Shown one piece after another: positions 1-7,432 of a stretch of 64,000 nucleotides of DNA. The notes under the pieces are model-generated. The model was not told the origin of the DNA and searched no databases. It saw only the letters and a list, made by a program, of their open reading frames with translations. Position numbers and translations under genes: made by a program. This stretch comes from Nonomuraea africana. GTDB lineage: Bacteria; Actinomycetota; Actinomycetes; Streptosporangiales; Streptosporangiaceae. Location: assembly GCF_014873535.1 (NCBI RefSeq), contig NZ_JADBEF010000001.1, positions 2,480,001 to 2,544,000 on the forward strand. Reading direction: 5' to 3'. The stretch's first letter is position 1, and each line of letters opens with the position of its first letter.

Positions 1-1
1 C

Positions 2-580
2 TCGGTGCGGGCGGGCCTGCGCCACGTGTTCGGCACCCGGGACCTGCGGGTGCTCGCGCTGAGCCTGGGCGCCTACAACTGCGGCTTCAACCTCGTCCTG
101 GCCACCTTCGTGCTGTACGCCACGGACGTGCTCGCGGTGCCCGCCGCGGCGTACGGCCTGCTGATGGCCGCCGGGGCGATCGGCGGCGTCGTAGCGGGCT
201 GGAAGGCGCGCGTCCTCACCAGGCGGCTCTCCTACCGGCAGACGACGGCTCTCGCGCTCGCCGTCCAGGCGCTGGTGTGGCTGGGTGTCCTGGCCGGCGC
301 CGATGTCTGGACGACGGGCGTCCTGCTCGCCGTCGGTGGCGCGGGGGCGACGCTGACCAGCGTGGCCGTCGGGTCGGCGCGTCACGCCCTCACCCCCGAC
401 GACCTGCTCGGGCGCGTGGTCGCGGCGTTTCGCCTCTTCGGGATGGGCGCGGCGGGCCTGGGCGCGCTCCTGGGCGGCGTCCTGGCGCGCCTGTTCGGGC
501 TGCACGTCCCGTTCATCGCCGCGTCGGGCCTGGTGGCCGTCGCCGCGGTGCTGGCCTGGCCCCGCCGGTCGCGCGCGTGA
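2..580 (+). CDS. MFS transporter, C-terminal part (5' end outside window)
   Basis: This is the C-terminal portion of a major facilitator superfamily permease of the inner membrane. The reading frame is open from the first bases of the window, so the true start lies upstream. About 192 residues are visible. They contain five to six hydrophobic helices separated by short basic loops (for example WKARVLTRRLSYRQ), then a terminal hydrophobic segment and a basic tail (WPRRSRA). This matches the last half of a 12-helix drug- or metabolite-type exporter. Nothing visible indicates a substrate. It is followed by about 145 bp without a gene before the convergent SGNH hydrolase. Confidence 0.8.
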   Translation, partial: SVRAGLRHVFGTRDLRVLALSLGAYNCGFNLVLATFVLYATDVLAVPAAAYGLLMAAGAIGGVVAGWKARVLTRRLSYRQTTALALAVQALVWLGVLAGADVWTTGVLLAVGGAGATLTSVAVGSARHALTPDDLLGRVVAAFRLFGMGAAGLGALLGGVLARLFGLHVPFIAASGLVAVAAVLAWPRRSRA

Positions 581-725
581 TCCAGACCCGCCTGCACCAG
601 GACCGGGGACCGCCCCGACGCGGGTGATCGCCCTGGAGGAACGGGCAGGCACGCCAGAGCAACCGGGGGCTTGGGGCTGGGTTCGGGTGGCGGGAAGGTG
701 GTTCGGGGAACGAGGGGTCGCGGGG

Positions 726-1958
726 TCAGTGGGCGAGGGCGGACAGGGGTATCGCGTTGGCCATGGCCTGGTAGCCAGCGTCGCTGGGGTGCAGGTGGTC
801 GCCGCTGTCATAAGGGGGCCACATCCGCAGCGGGTCCTCGGGATCGGCCAGCGCCGCGTCGAAGTCGGCCACCGCGTCGAAGGCCCCGCTCCTGATGAAG
901 GCGTTGACGCTCTGCCGTACCGACTCCAGGGTCTCGTTGTGGACGCGCCAGCCCTTGAACGGCGTGAGCGTCCCGCCGACGACCTTGAAGCCGCGCGCGT
1001 GGGCCCGCTCGATGATCTGCCTCAGCGCGGCGATGATCGGGGCCGGGTCGGTCTGGTTGGGGGTCTGCTGGATGTCGTTGATGCCCTCGACCACGATCAG
1101 TGTCGTCGCGCCGGGACGCGACAGCACGTCACGGTCGAGCCGGGCCAGCGCGTTCACCCCCGCCGTGACGCCGCTGCCGCCGAGCGGCGTGCCGCCGTCC
1201 AGCAGCAGCCTGTTGGCGCTGATCCCGGCGTTCAGCACGCCCATCCGCCTGCTGCGCGGCTGGGCCAGCAGGCGATCGGCCAGGAAGTCGGGCCAGCGCC
1301 GGTTGGCGTTGGGCGTGGAGCGGACGCCGTCGGTGATGGAGTCGCCGAGCGTCACCACGCTGCCCCTGGCGGCCGGCGCCCGCACGTCCACGCCCGTGAC
1401 GTAGTGCCAGGCGGCGGTCGTCAGCGGGAAGGAGGCGCCCGACTCGTCGGCGGCGTGGTCGCCGTCCGTGGCGTAGAAGGAGGTCTGCTGGGCCGCGGGA
1501 TGGTAGGTCACCGGACCCGAGGGCGTGGGCACGAACGTGGTCACCAGCAGGTCCGCCTCGTCCGGCACGGTCATCGGCACGGGGTCGCTGACCGCCTCCG
1601 CGCCCGCCGGGATGATGATCGTCGGCTCGTGACCGAAGGTCAGCTCGTTGAGAGTCCCAGGGACGGCGTCGGCGGCCGTCGGGCGCTGCGCCAGCGCCAC
1701 CGTCGCGTGCCCGATGACCAGCGGGGACCTGCCGAAGGCGTTCGACAGGTGCACCCGCACCGCCGTGCCGCCCAGGCTGAGGTGGACGATGTTGCGGATG
1801 GAGTAGTTCGGATAGCCGTTGTCGGTGTTCGGGACGCCGGAGGCGGGGGCCGTGCCCCAGCTGGCGATCCAGGTGGACTGGGGGCCGGCGTTCGCCGCTC
1901 CGCCCAGGCCGAGGAGAAGGAGGACGGCGGCGGCGATGGCGGCTAAGCGAGAGGGCAT
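726..1958 (-). CDS. Secreted SGNH/GDSL-family hydrolase
   Basis: The 410-residue protein is probably an extracellular esterase or lipase of the SGNH fold. Residues 1-24 form a signal peptide ending AANA. Residues 25-195 are a beta-rich N-terminal region (WIASWGTAP start) common in actinomycete SGNH proteins. The catalytic half follows: block I GDSIT with nucleophile Ser207, block III GIND (292-295), and block V DHLHPSD with Asp387 and His390. All catalytic blocks are intact. The start is divergent from the FAD monooxygenase at 2089. A decayed relative lies at 32706-33349. The substrate cannot be told from sequence. Confidence 0.88.
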   Translation of the reverse strand: MPSRLAAIAAAVLLLLGLGGAANAGPQSTWIASWGTAPASGVPNTDNGYPNYSIRNIVHLSLGGTAVRVHLSNAFGRSPLVIGHATVALAQRPTAADAVPGTLNELTFGHEPTIIIPAGAEAVSDPVPMTVPDEADLLVTTFVPTPSGPVTYHPAAQQTSFYATDGDHAADESGASFPLTTAAWHYVTGVDVRAPAARGSVVTLGDSITDGVRSTPNANRRWPDFLADRLLAQPRSRRMGVLNAGISANRLLLDGGTPLGGSGVTAGVNALARLDRDVLSRPGATTLIVVEGINDIQQTPNQTDPAPIIAALRQIIERAHARGFKVVGGTLTPFKGWRVHNETLESVRQSVNAFIRSGAFDAVADFDAALADPEDPLRMWPPYDSGDHLHPSDAGYQAMANAIPLSALAH

Positions 1959-2088
1959 GCGGCGGCTCCGTCGGTCCTGGTGACTACTCCACTGCGCCGA
2001 AGGTGACGATCACGCCGTGATCGTAGATCGCGGGTCCGCCGGTGAAAAGCTCGGCGAGGGAAGAGCGCGACATCCATCTCGGTTGGGC

Positions 2089-3153
2089 ATGGACGTGGAG
2101 CGAACGGACGTCGTTGTCATCGGCGCGGGGCAGGCGGGACTGTCCAGCGCGTACTTCCTGGCCCGGTACGGTCTGGACCCCGTCGTGCTCGACGCGGCGG
2201 AGGGTCCTGGTGGCGCGTGGCGGCACAGGTCGCCCTCGCTGACCATGGACAAGATCCACAGCATCTTCGACCTGCCGGGCGTGCGCAGGGAGCCCTCGGC
2301 CGACGGCCGCGCCCCCGCCGCGCTGGTGGTGCCCGCCTACTACGGCGACTACGAGCGCTCGGTCGGCCTGGAGGTCAGGCGGCCGGTCCGGGTGCGCGCC
2401 GTCACTCGGGTCGAGGACGACAGGCTCGTCGTCGCCTCCGACGCGGGGGAGTGGGCGGCGCGGGCGGTCGTCAACGCGACGGGCACCTGGACGCGTCCGC
2501 ACTGGCCGTACTACCCGGGCGCCGCCGGCTTCCTCGGCAGGCAGCTGCACTACGCCTCCTACCGGGGGCCCGCCGAGTTCGCGGGACGCAGGGTGGCGGT
2601 GGTGGGCGGCGGCGCCTCGGCGATGCACGTGCTGTCGGAGCTGGGCGGGGTGGCGGCGGGCACGCTGTGGATCACCCGCAGACCACCGGTCTGGCGCGAC
2701 GACGACTTCGGCGAGGAGGCCCGGCGGGAGGCGGTGGCGCTGGTGGAGGAGCGGGTACGCCAGGGGCTGCCGCCGCAGAGCGTGGTCAGCGTGACGGGCC
2801 TCGGCTACACGCCCGTCGTGCTGGAGGCGCTGGAGAAGGGGACGCTGCACCGGCTGCCGATGTTCTCCAGGGTCGAGCCGAACGGCCTGGCCTGGGCCGA
2901 CGGGCGCTTCGAGGAGGCGGACACGATCGTGTGGGCGACCGGGTTCCGCTCCGCCCTCGACCACCTGGCGCCGCTGCGGCTGCGCACCCCCGGCGGTGGG
3001 ATCCAGGTGGACGGCACGCAGGCGGTGGCCGAACCCCGGCTCCAGCTGGTGGGGTACGGACCTTCGGCGAGCACGATCGGCGCCAACCGCGCCGGCCGTA
3101 CGGCCGCCCTGAACGTCCGCCGCCACCTGGCGACCACCCGCACCGCCGCCTGA
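2089..3153 (+). CDS. FAD-dependent NAD(P)-binding monooxygenase-like oxidoreductase
   Basis: This is a 354-residue cytoplasmic flavoprotein of the flavin-containing monooxygenase/YhiN-CzcO-like type. The FAD Rossmann motif GAGQAG is at residues 12-17 and a second dinucleotide motif, VVGGGASA, lies near residue 170, as expected for FAD plus NADPH binding. An ATG-type motif (IVWATGFR) lies near the C terminus. I chose the ATG at 2089 because the upstream in-frame extension is basic and unlike the family, whereas MDVERTDVVVIGAG is a normal N terminus. No good Shine-Dalgarno sequence is visible. Likely roles are heteroatom or Baeyer-Villiger oxidation. The substrate is unknown. Confidence 0.85.
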   Translation: MDVERTDVVVIGAGQAGLSSAYFLARYGLDPVVLDAAEGPGGAWRHRSPSLTMDKIHSIFDLPGVRREPSADGRAPAALVVPAYYGDYERSVGLEVRRPVRVRAVTRVEDDRLVVASDAGEWAARAVVNATGTWTRPHWPYYPGAAGFLGRQLHYASYRGPAEFAGRRVAVVGGGASAMHVLSELGGVAAGTLWITRRPPVWRDDDFGEEARREAVALVEERVRQGLPPQSVVSVTGLGYTPVVLEALEKGTLHRLPMFSRVEPNGLAWADGRFEEADTIVWATGFRSALDHLAPLRLRTPGGGIQVDGTQAVAEPRLQLVGYGPSASTIGANRAGRTAALNVRRHLATTRTAA

Positions 3154-3187
3154 CCCGCAACCCACGCCCGCCCGCCCCGCCAGGCGG

Positions 3188-3251
3188 GTGACATCACTCC
3201 TGGGGACCGTAGCCCGGTGACCTCGCTCCCCAGGGACCGCAACCCCGTGAC
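3188..3251. repeat. Imperfect 29-30 bp tandem repeat (two copies plus a partial third)
   Basis: Units begin with GTGAC at 3188, 3217 and 3247. Each full unit reads GTGAC, then ATCACTCC or CTCGCTCC, then (G/C)AGGGACC-like sequence. The repeat lies between the FAD monooxygenase and the promoter of the cupin gene. It may be a decayed regulatory array or simple slippage. Confidence 0.55.
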
Positions 3252-3266
3252 CGCCCGCAGGGAGCG

Positions 3267-3296
3267 TTGACGGGGGAAGCGGGGCTGGCCTAGCGT
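3267..3296 (+). promoter_or_regulatory. Housekeeping-type promoter of the cupin gene
   Basis: A -35 TTGACG (3267-3272) and a -10 TAGCGT (3291-3296) are separated by 18 bp. The predicted transcript start near 3303 gives a leader of about 29 nt to the GTG start at 3332. This is one of the clearest sigma-70-like promoters in the window. Confidence 0.65.
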
Positions 3297-3331
3297 CGGA
3301 AAGCCCTTTCCCGCCTCGTGTGGAGGTCCCC

Positions 3332-4042
3332 GTGGCTGAGCTTCCCGGTGCCGTCGGCGTCTCGCGGCTGTGCGTCTACGACACGCTCGCCCCCGACGGT
3401 CAGGTCGGCGGCACCCCGCACCTCCACCTGTGCTGCAGCGAGGCCTACGTCGTCACCTCCGGCGAAGGCCTGGTCCAGACCCTCACCCTCGCCGGCTTCG
3501 CACAGACGCCGCTCAAGCCGGGAGCCGTGGTCTGGTTCACCCCCGGCACCATCCACCGCCTCGTCAACCACGGCGGTCTGGAGATCGTCGTGCTCATGCA
3601 GAACAGCGGCCTGCCCGAAGCGGGCGACGCTGTCCTGACCTTCCCCCAGCGGGTGCTGGACGACCCCGAAGCCTACGCGGCCGCCGCCACGCTGCCGGAC
3701 GGCGGCGCTCCCGGATCGGACCTCGGAGCCGCCCACCAGCGGAGAGACCTGGCCGTCGAGGGGTTCACCGTGCTGGCCGAGGCGGCGAAGGCGGGCGACC
3801 TCGCCCCGCTGAGGGCCTTCCACCAGGCCGCCGCCCGCCTGGTGCGTCCGCGCCTGGGGGAGTGGAGACGGCGATGGGAGCGCGGGGCGCGCGCGGTCGC
3901 CGAGGAAACGGGCAGGCAGCTGGACGCGCTGGAGCGCGGCGACGTCGCGCACTTCGCCGCCGCCGCCGTCCACGCGCTGCCCGAGCCGAGCGAGCGCGAA
4001 CGCAGGGGGATGTGCGGCCTGCTGGAGGTCTATCACGGGTAG
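3332..4042 (+). CDS. Cupin-domain protein with helical C-terminal extension
   Basis: The 236-residue protein begins with a single cupin barrel (about residues 5-100). Metal-ligand-type motifs are visible: PHLHLCCSEAYVVTSGEG (first cupin motif) and PGTIHRLVNHG (second motif). The remaining 130 residues are Ala/Arg-rich and helical. I start the gene at GTG 3332 because GGAGG at 3322-3326 is an appropriate ribosome site and the clear promoter at 3267-3296 precedes it. Comparable proteins include sugar isomerase-like and regulatory cupins, and no substrate is evident. It lies just upstream of the TetR gene and its operator but has its own promoter. Confidence 0.75.
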   Translation: MAELPGAVGVSRLCVYDTLAPDGQVGGTPHLHLCCSEAYVVTSGEGLVQTLTLAGFAQTPLKPGAVVWFTPGTIHRLVNHGGLEIVVLMQNSGLPEAGDAVLTFPQRVLDDPEAYAAAATLPDGGAPGSDLGAAHQRRDLAVEGFTVLAEAAKAGDLAPLRAFHQAAARLVRPRLGEWRRRWERGARAVAEETGRQLDALERGDVAHFAAAAVHALPEPSERERRGMCGLLEVYHG

Positions 4043-4049
4043 CCAGGCT

Positions 4050-4076
4050 GGTGACCAGAATGCTACTTTGGTCACC
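4050..4076. promoter_or_regulatory. Probable TetR operator (8-11-8 inverted repeat)
   Basis: GGTGACCA (4050-4057) and TGGTCACC (4069-4076) are perfect inverted repeats with an 11-bp spacer. They end 30 bp before the GTG start of the TetR gene. Position and symmetry fit an autoregulatory operator of a TetR dimer. Confidence 0.65.
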
Positions 4077-4106
4077 GGTCATCAGTCACCCAGCTGAGGA
4101 GGCAGC

Positions 4107-4823
4107 GTGTCCCAGCACGAACGGGCCGACCGGATCCTCGACACCGCCCAGGACCTGCTCCTGCGCTGGGGGTATCGGCGGGTGACGATCGACGAGATCG
4201 CCCGGCGCGCCGGCGTCGGCAAGGGGACGGTGTACCTGCACTGGCGCACCCGCGACGAGCTCTTCCTCGCGGTCGGGGGGCGCGAGGCGGTCGCGATGAT
4301 CGAGGCGGTGGTCGCCGCGATGCGAGCCGACCCCGCCGAGATCGCTCTGCACGCCTACCTGCGCAGGTTCTACCTGGAGGCGATGCGGCGGCCCGTGCTG
4401 CGCGCCATCTTCACCAGGGACACCGAGACGATGGACAGGTTCCTCTCCAGCCCGGCCAGGGGGCCGCTCGAGAGCGCCAAGCTGCTCGCCTCTCGCGAGT
4501 ACCTGGGCGCGCTCCTCGAGCACGGCCTCCTGCGCGAGGGGCTGCGTCCGGAGGACCTGGACTACCCGCTCCCCACCATCGCGTTCGGCTTCTTCGCCAT
4601 CGAGCCGCTGCTGCCCAAGGAGCTCGCGCTGGGGCTCGAGGACAAGGCCGACCAACTGGCCGACGTGCTGCGCAGGACGTACGGGCCCGCGGCGCCGCCG
4701 TCCCCGGCCAGGTACGCCGCGGCGGCGCCGAGAGTCGTCGAGATCTTCGAGCGGCTGGCCCTCGACTACCGGGCCGTCGCCTACGGAACCACCAAGGGAG
4801 GCGACCCCGAGCATGGGACATGA
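4107..4823 (+). CDS. TetR-family transcriptional regulator
   Basis: This 238-residue one-component repressor has an N-terminal TetR helix-turn-helix at about residues 8-55, with the typical RRVTIDEIARRAGVGKGTVYLHW pattern. A helical ligand-binding and dimerisation domain follows. The GTG start is supported by GAGGAGG just upstream. The gene overlaps the downstream VOC gene by 11 bp, so the two are translationally coupled and the VOC protein is the likeliest regulated product. A perfect inverted repeat at 4050-4076 is the probable operator. The inducer is unknown. Confidence 0.9.
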   Translation: MSQHERADRILDTAQDLLLRWGYRRVTIDEIARRAGVGKGTVYLHWRTRDELFLAVGGREAVAMIEAVVAAMRADPAEIALHAYLRRFYLEAMRRPVLRAIFTRDTETMDRFLSSPARGPLESAKLLASREYLGALLEHGLLREGLRPEDLDYPLPTIAFGFFAIEPLLPKELALGLEDKADQLADVLRRTYGPAAPPSPARYAAAAPRVVEIFERLALDYRAVAYGTTKGGDPEHGT

Positions 4824-5883
4824 CATCAGCGGCCTGCACCACGTGGGCCATGTGGTGCGGGACATGGAGCGGGCGCTCGAACGCTACCGCCGCCTGGGCT
4901 TCACGCTCCCGCCCCCGGCCTATCCCGCGATCTCGGCGGCCGAGGGCACGCCCGCCGAACCGTTCGGCGCGGGCAACACCCACGCCTACTTCCCCCGCGA
5001 CTTCATCGAACTGGTGACCGTCGTCGACGACGCGAGCGGCAGGATTCCCGCCGACGCCCACCTGATCCCGCTGGAGGTGCCCGCCGACCGGCTGCCCGCC
5101 GTCGTCGCCGCCGTCCGGGGCACCGCCGCGAACCTGGCGGCCTGCCTGCGGCGCTTCGAGGGCATGCACATCCTGATGTTCGACTCGCCCGACGTCGAGG
5201 GCGCCGCCGCGCGACTCCACGCGGGCGGCGTCGGGCATGGCGGCGTGCACGCCGTCCAGCGCCCGGTCGAGACCCGGGAGGGGACGCGGCTGGAACCCGT
5301 CCGCTACCTGGAGATCGACGGCGACGATCCGGCGACGGCGCGCGGCCGCGTGCCCGAGGGGAGGATCGGCCTCGCGGAGAGTCCGTCAGCCGAGGTGATC
5401 GACGCGCAGCGGCGCGCCGATCACCCGAACGGCGCGATCGGCCTGGTCGAGTGCGTGCTGTGCGTCACGGACGGCGAACTCGCCGGCGTGGAGCGGCGTT
5501 ACGAGAGCTATCTCGGCCGCCAGGCGACGGGCAGCGCGGTGAAGCGGGTGTTCGACCTCGGCGACGCGAAGGTGGTCCTGGTCACCGCCTCCGCCCTCGC
5601 CGACCTGCTGCCGGGAGAACGACCCCCGGCCCTCACGGATGAGCCCCGGCCGGGTGAGCGCACCTCTGCCTCGGGTGAGCCGCTGCCCGGCGAGCGTGCG
5701 CTCGCGTCGCCTGCCTTTGTGGCGTACGGCGTAGCGGTGCGTGACCTGGCCGCCACCGAGCGATTCCTGCGCGAGAGCGGTCTCCCCGTCGAGCGGAGCG
5801 CCGAGGGGGACCTCTTCGTCCCCGCGGCGGCGGCGCTCGGCGTCGCGATCGTCTTTCACCAGTACACCAGCGGCGGATCGTGA
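4813..5883 (+). CDS. VOC (glyoxalase/dioxygenase) superfamily protein
   Basis: The 356-residue protein starts with the typical module GLHHVGHVVRDMERALERYRRLGF. A second module (about residues 190-356) begins AIGLVECVLCVTDGELAGVERRY and ends with a third partial repeat (AYGVAVRDLAATERFL). Residues about 270-300 carry a low-complexity PGERP/PGERT/PGERA repeat that probably acts as a linker. VOC modules bind a divalent metal and catalyse lyase, isomerase or dioxygenase reactions, but metal ligands are not certain here. It overlaps the TetR gene, suggesting a substrate-induced detoxification or degradation enzyme. Confidence 0.75.
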   Translation: MGHDISGLHHVGHVVRDMERALERYRRLGFTLPPPAYPAISAAEGTPAEPFGAGNTHAYFPRDFIELVTVVDDASGRIPADAHLIPLEVPADRLPAVVAAVRGTAANLAACLRRFEGMHILMFDSPDVEGAAARLHAGGVGHGGVHAVQRPVETREGTRLEPVRYLEIDGDDPATARGRVPEGRIGLAESPSAEVIDAQRRADHPNGAIGLVECVLCVTDGELAGVERRYESYLGRQATGSAVKRVFDLGDAKVVLVTASALADLLPGERPPALTDEPRPGERTSASGEPLPGERALASPAFVAYGVAVRDLAATERFLRESGLPVERSAEGDLFVPAAAALGVAIVFHQYTSGGS

Positions 5884-5890
5884 TCTCGGA

Positions 5891-5940
5891 CCGCGGCCAC
5901 CGATGATCTCCTGCACCAGGAGACCAGACGGTGACCGCGG
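5891..5940. terminator. Bidirectional terminator between convergent genes
   Basis: This is a composite hairpin. Outer arms CCGCGGCCACCG (5891-5902) and CGGTGACCGCGG (5929-5940) pair with one mismatch. Inner arms TCTCCTG (5907-5913) and CAGGAGA (5917-5923) pair perfectly around CAC. It sits between the 3' ends of the VOC gene (+) and the DUF4396 gene (-). Confidence 0.6.
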
Positions 5941-5957
5941 GACGGGGGCGGGACGGG

Positions 5958-6623
5958 TCAGTGGTGGTAGGCGTGGACCACCGCGTGGCCCTTGCCCTTG
6001 CCGATGAGCCACTTGTTGATCGGCGTCGTCACCACGAACGCGACCAGGAACGCCACCGCCAGCGCGCCCCAGAACAGCAACGAGGCGAGCCCCGCGTCCA
6101 TCGCGCCGGGGATGACGAGCATGACGCCGTTGTCGACGATCTCCATCACGAGGATCGAGACCGTGTCGGCGGCCAGCGCCACCTTGAGCGCCTGGCCCCA
6201 GCTGAGCCCCGCCTTGCGGACGCCGATCATGGTGAGCAGGTAGCCGAAGACGAAGGCCAGCGCGACGGCCAGGACGATCGTCGGGCCGTCGGGCCAGCCG
6301 AGCGCGGTGCCGATGACCATGCCGAGCACCTCGCCGATGGCGCACCCGGTCAGGCAGTGCAGCGTCGCGGTCATCGCCATGCCCCAGGAGACGCCCCCGC
6401 CCCCATGCCCGCCATGACCCGCATGACCTGCGTGATCACCGTGCCCCGCGTGACCGGCAGGCGATCCGTGACCCGCGTGGTCGCCATGCGATCCGTGACC
6501 CGCGCGATCGCCGTGCGATCCGTAAGCCACGTGGGCGTCCTCCGTCATGCGGTGCGCCCCACGCGGGCCGTGGTGACCCGCGTGCTCGTCGTGCGCGGGC
6601 CCGTGAGCCGTCGGTTCGGACAT
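5958..6623 (-). CDS. His-rich DUF4396 integral membrane protein
   Basis: This protein has about 221 residues. Its first 75 residues are rich in HG, HAGHG and HGDHAGH repeats, a likely metal-binding cytoplasmic or periplasmic tail. Four to five hydrophobic helices follow, and the C terminus is again histidine-rich (GKGKGHAVVHAYHH). The membrane part (MAMTATLHCLTGCAIGEVLG, then DTVSILVMEIVDN) matches the DUF4396 family, which often neighbours copper-export genes. I prefer the start MSEPT at 6623 over an ATG four codons upstream because a GGAG lies 8 nt before it. A CsoR-like palindrome at 6671-6684 hints at copper control. Confidence 0.75.
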   Translation of the reverse strand: MSEPTAHGPAHDEHAGHHGPRGAHRMTEDAHVAYGSHGDRAGHGSHGDHAGHGSPAGHAGHGDHAGHAGHGGHGGGGVSWGMAMTATLHCLTGCAIGEVLGMVIGTALGWPDGPTIVLAVALAFVFGYLLTMIGVRKAGLSWGQALKVALAADTVSILVMEIVDNGVMLVIPGAMDAGLASLLFWGALAVAFLVAFVVTTPINKWLIGKGKGHAVVHAYHH

Positions 6624-6670
6624 AACTTGCTCCATCCACCCAAAGCGATCTAATCCCCACGAAACCTAAA

Positions 6671-6684
6671 CCCCCCATGGGTAT
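6671..6684. promoter_or_regulatory. Possible CsoR-like copper operator
   Basis: CCCCCCATGGGTAT contains the perfect core CCCATGGG and resembles the GC-rich palindromes with TACCC flanks bound by CsoR repressors. It lies about 48 bp upstream of the His-rich DUF4396 gene. The assignment rests on the match and the metal-binding look of the gene. It is tentative. Confidence 0.3.
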
Positions 6685-7358
6685 CAAGGCAAGCGGGGTC
6701 GTTCCGTGACGCCGAAGGCGGTCCACCCCCTGTCGGTGAATCCGGCCGCCTCCGCCACCGCCGCCGACGCCGCGTTCGAGGTGGCGTGCATGTACGTCGG
6801 CACCGCTCCTTCGTCCAGTACCCGCCGCGCCGCCTGTGCCACCAGCCGCCTGGCCAGACCCCTGCCCCTGGCCGCCTCCGCGGTCACCACCGACAGTTCG
6901 TGCCCGTAGGCGTCGTGCCGCTTGATCCCGACTCCCGCCAGGTGGGCGCCGGAGTCCGGATCCTCCGCCACCAGCACCTGCCCGCCGAACGGTCGCAGCC
7001 ACTCGGGCACCGAAGGGTCGGCCGCCTCCTTCCACACCCCGGCGTCCGCCAGCGCGGCGGGAGCCGTACTCCATCGGAAGACGGCGGTGAACCACCCGCG
7101 CTCGCCGAACCCCACCAGCTTGGGCACCTGTGGCCCGAGGACGGTCAGCCCCTCCGCCGCCCGCGCGGCCACCTCTCCCGCGTACGGCGGCGCCACCGAC
7201 AGGACGGCCCCTGCGGGGGAGCCGATCCCGATCGCCGGATGGACGTTGCCGTCCCAGCCGGGGGAGGAGCGCCGGGCGCTGCCGACGACGGAGAGCGGAG
7301 CGGAGGGCGGCCACGCGCCCAGCCATTCGGCCAGATGCCGGTCAAGTCGTGTGATCAC
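6684..7358 (-). CDS. GNAT-family N-acetyltransferase
   Basis: The protein has about 224 residues. The C-terminal half has the acetyl-CoA-binding motif A pattern (ELSVVTAEAARGRGLARRLVAQAARRVL, seen in pieces) followed by HATSNAASAAVAEAAGF, typical of GNAT enzymes. The N-terminal half (PPYAGEVAARAAEGL, then VFRWS) resembles actinomycete GNATs with an extra N-terminal domain. I use GTG 7358 as start. The longer frame would run back into the divergent kinase gene at 7433 and begins with non-family sequence. Substrate unknown. The stop lies about 60 bp upstream of the DUF4396 start. Confidence 0.75.
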   Translation of the reverse strand: MITRLDRHLAEWLGAWPPSAPLSVVGSARRSSPGWDGNVHPAIGIGSPAGAVLSVAPPYAGEVAARAAEGLTVLGPQVPKLVGFGERGWFTAVFRWSTAPAALADAGVWKEAADPSVPEWLRPFGGQVLVAEDPDSGAHLAGVGIKRHDAYGHELSVVTAEAARGRGLARRLVAQAARRVLDEGAVPTYMHATSNAASAAVAEAAGFTDRGWTAFGVTERPRLP

Positions 7359-7396
7359 GCCACAGAGTACTACAGGGCATAGTTCCACTGGAGATC

Positions 7397-7426
7397 TCGA
7401 CAGCCTGTGGGCGACCAGGTTAACGT
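7397..7426 (+). promoter_or_regulatory. Promoter of the Ser/Thr kinase gene (probably leaderless mRNA)
   Basis: TCGACA (7397-7402) and TAACGT (7421-7426) are separated by 18 bp. The ATG of the kinase gene is at 7433, six bases after the -10 box, which is where transcription should begin. No Shine-Dalgarno sequence is present. Confidence 0.55.
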
Positions 7427-7432
7427 CCCGAT

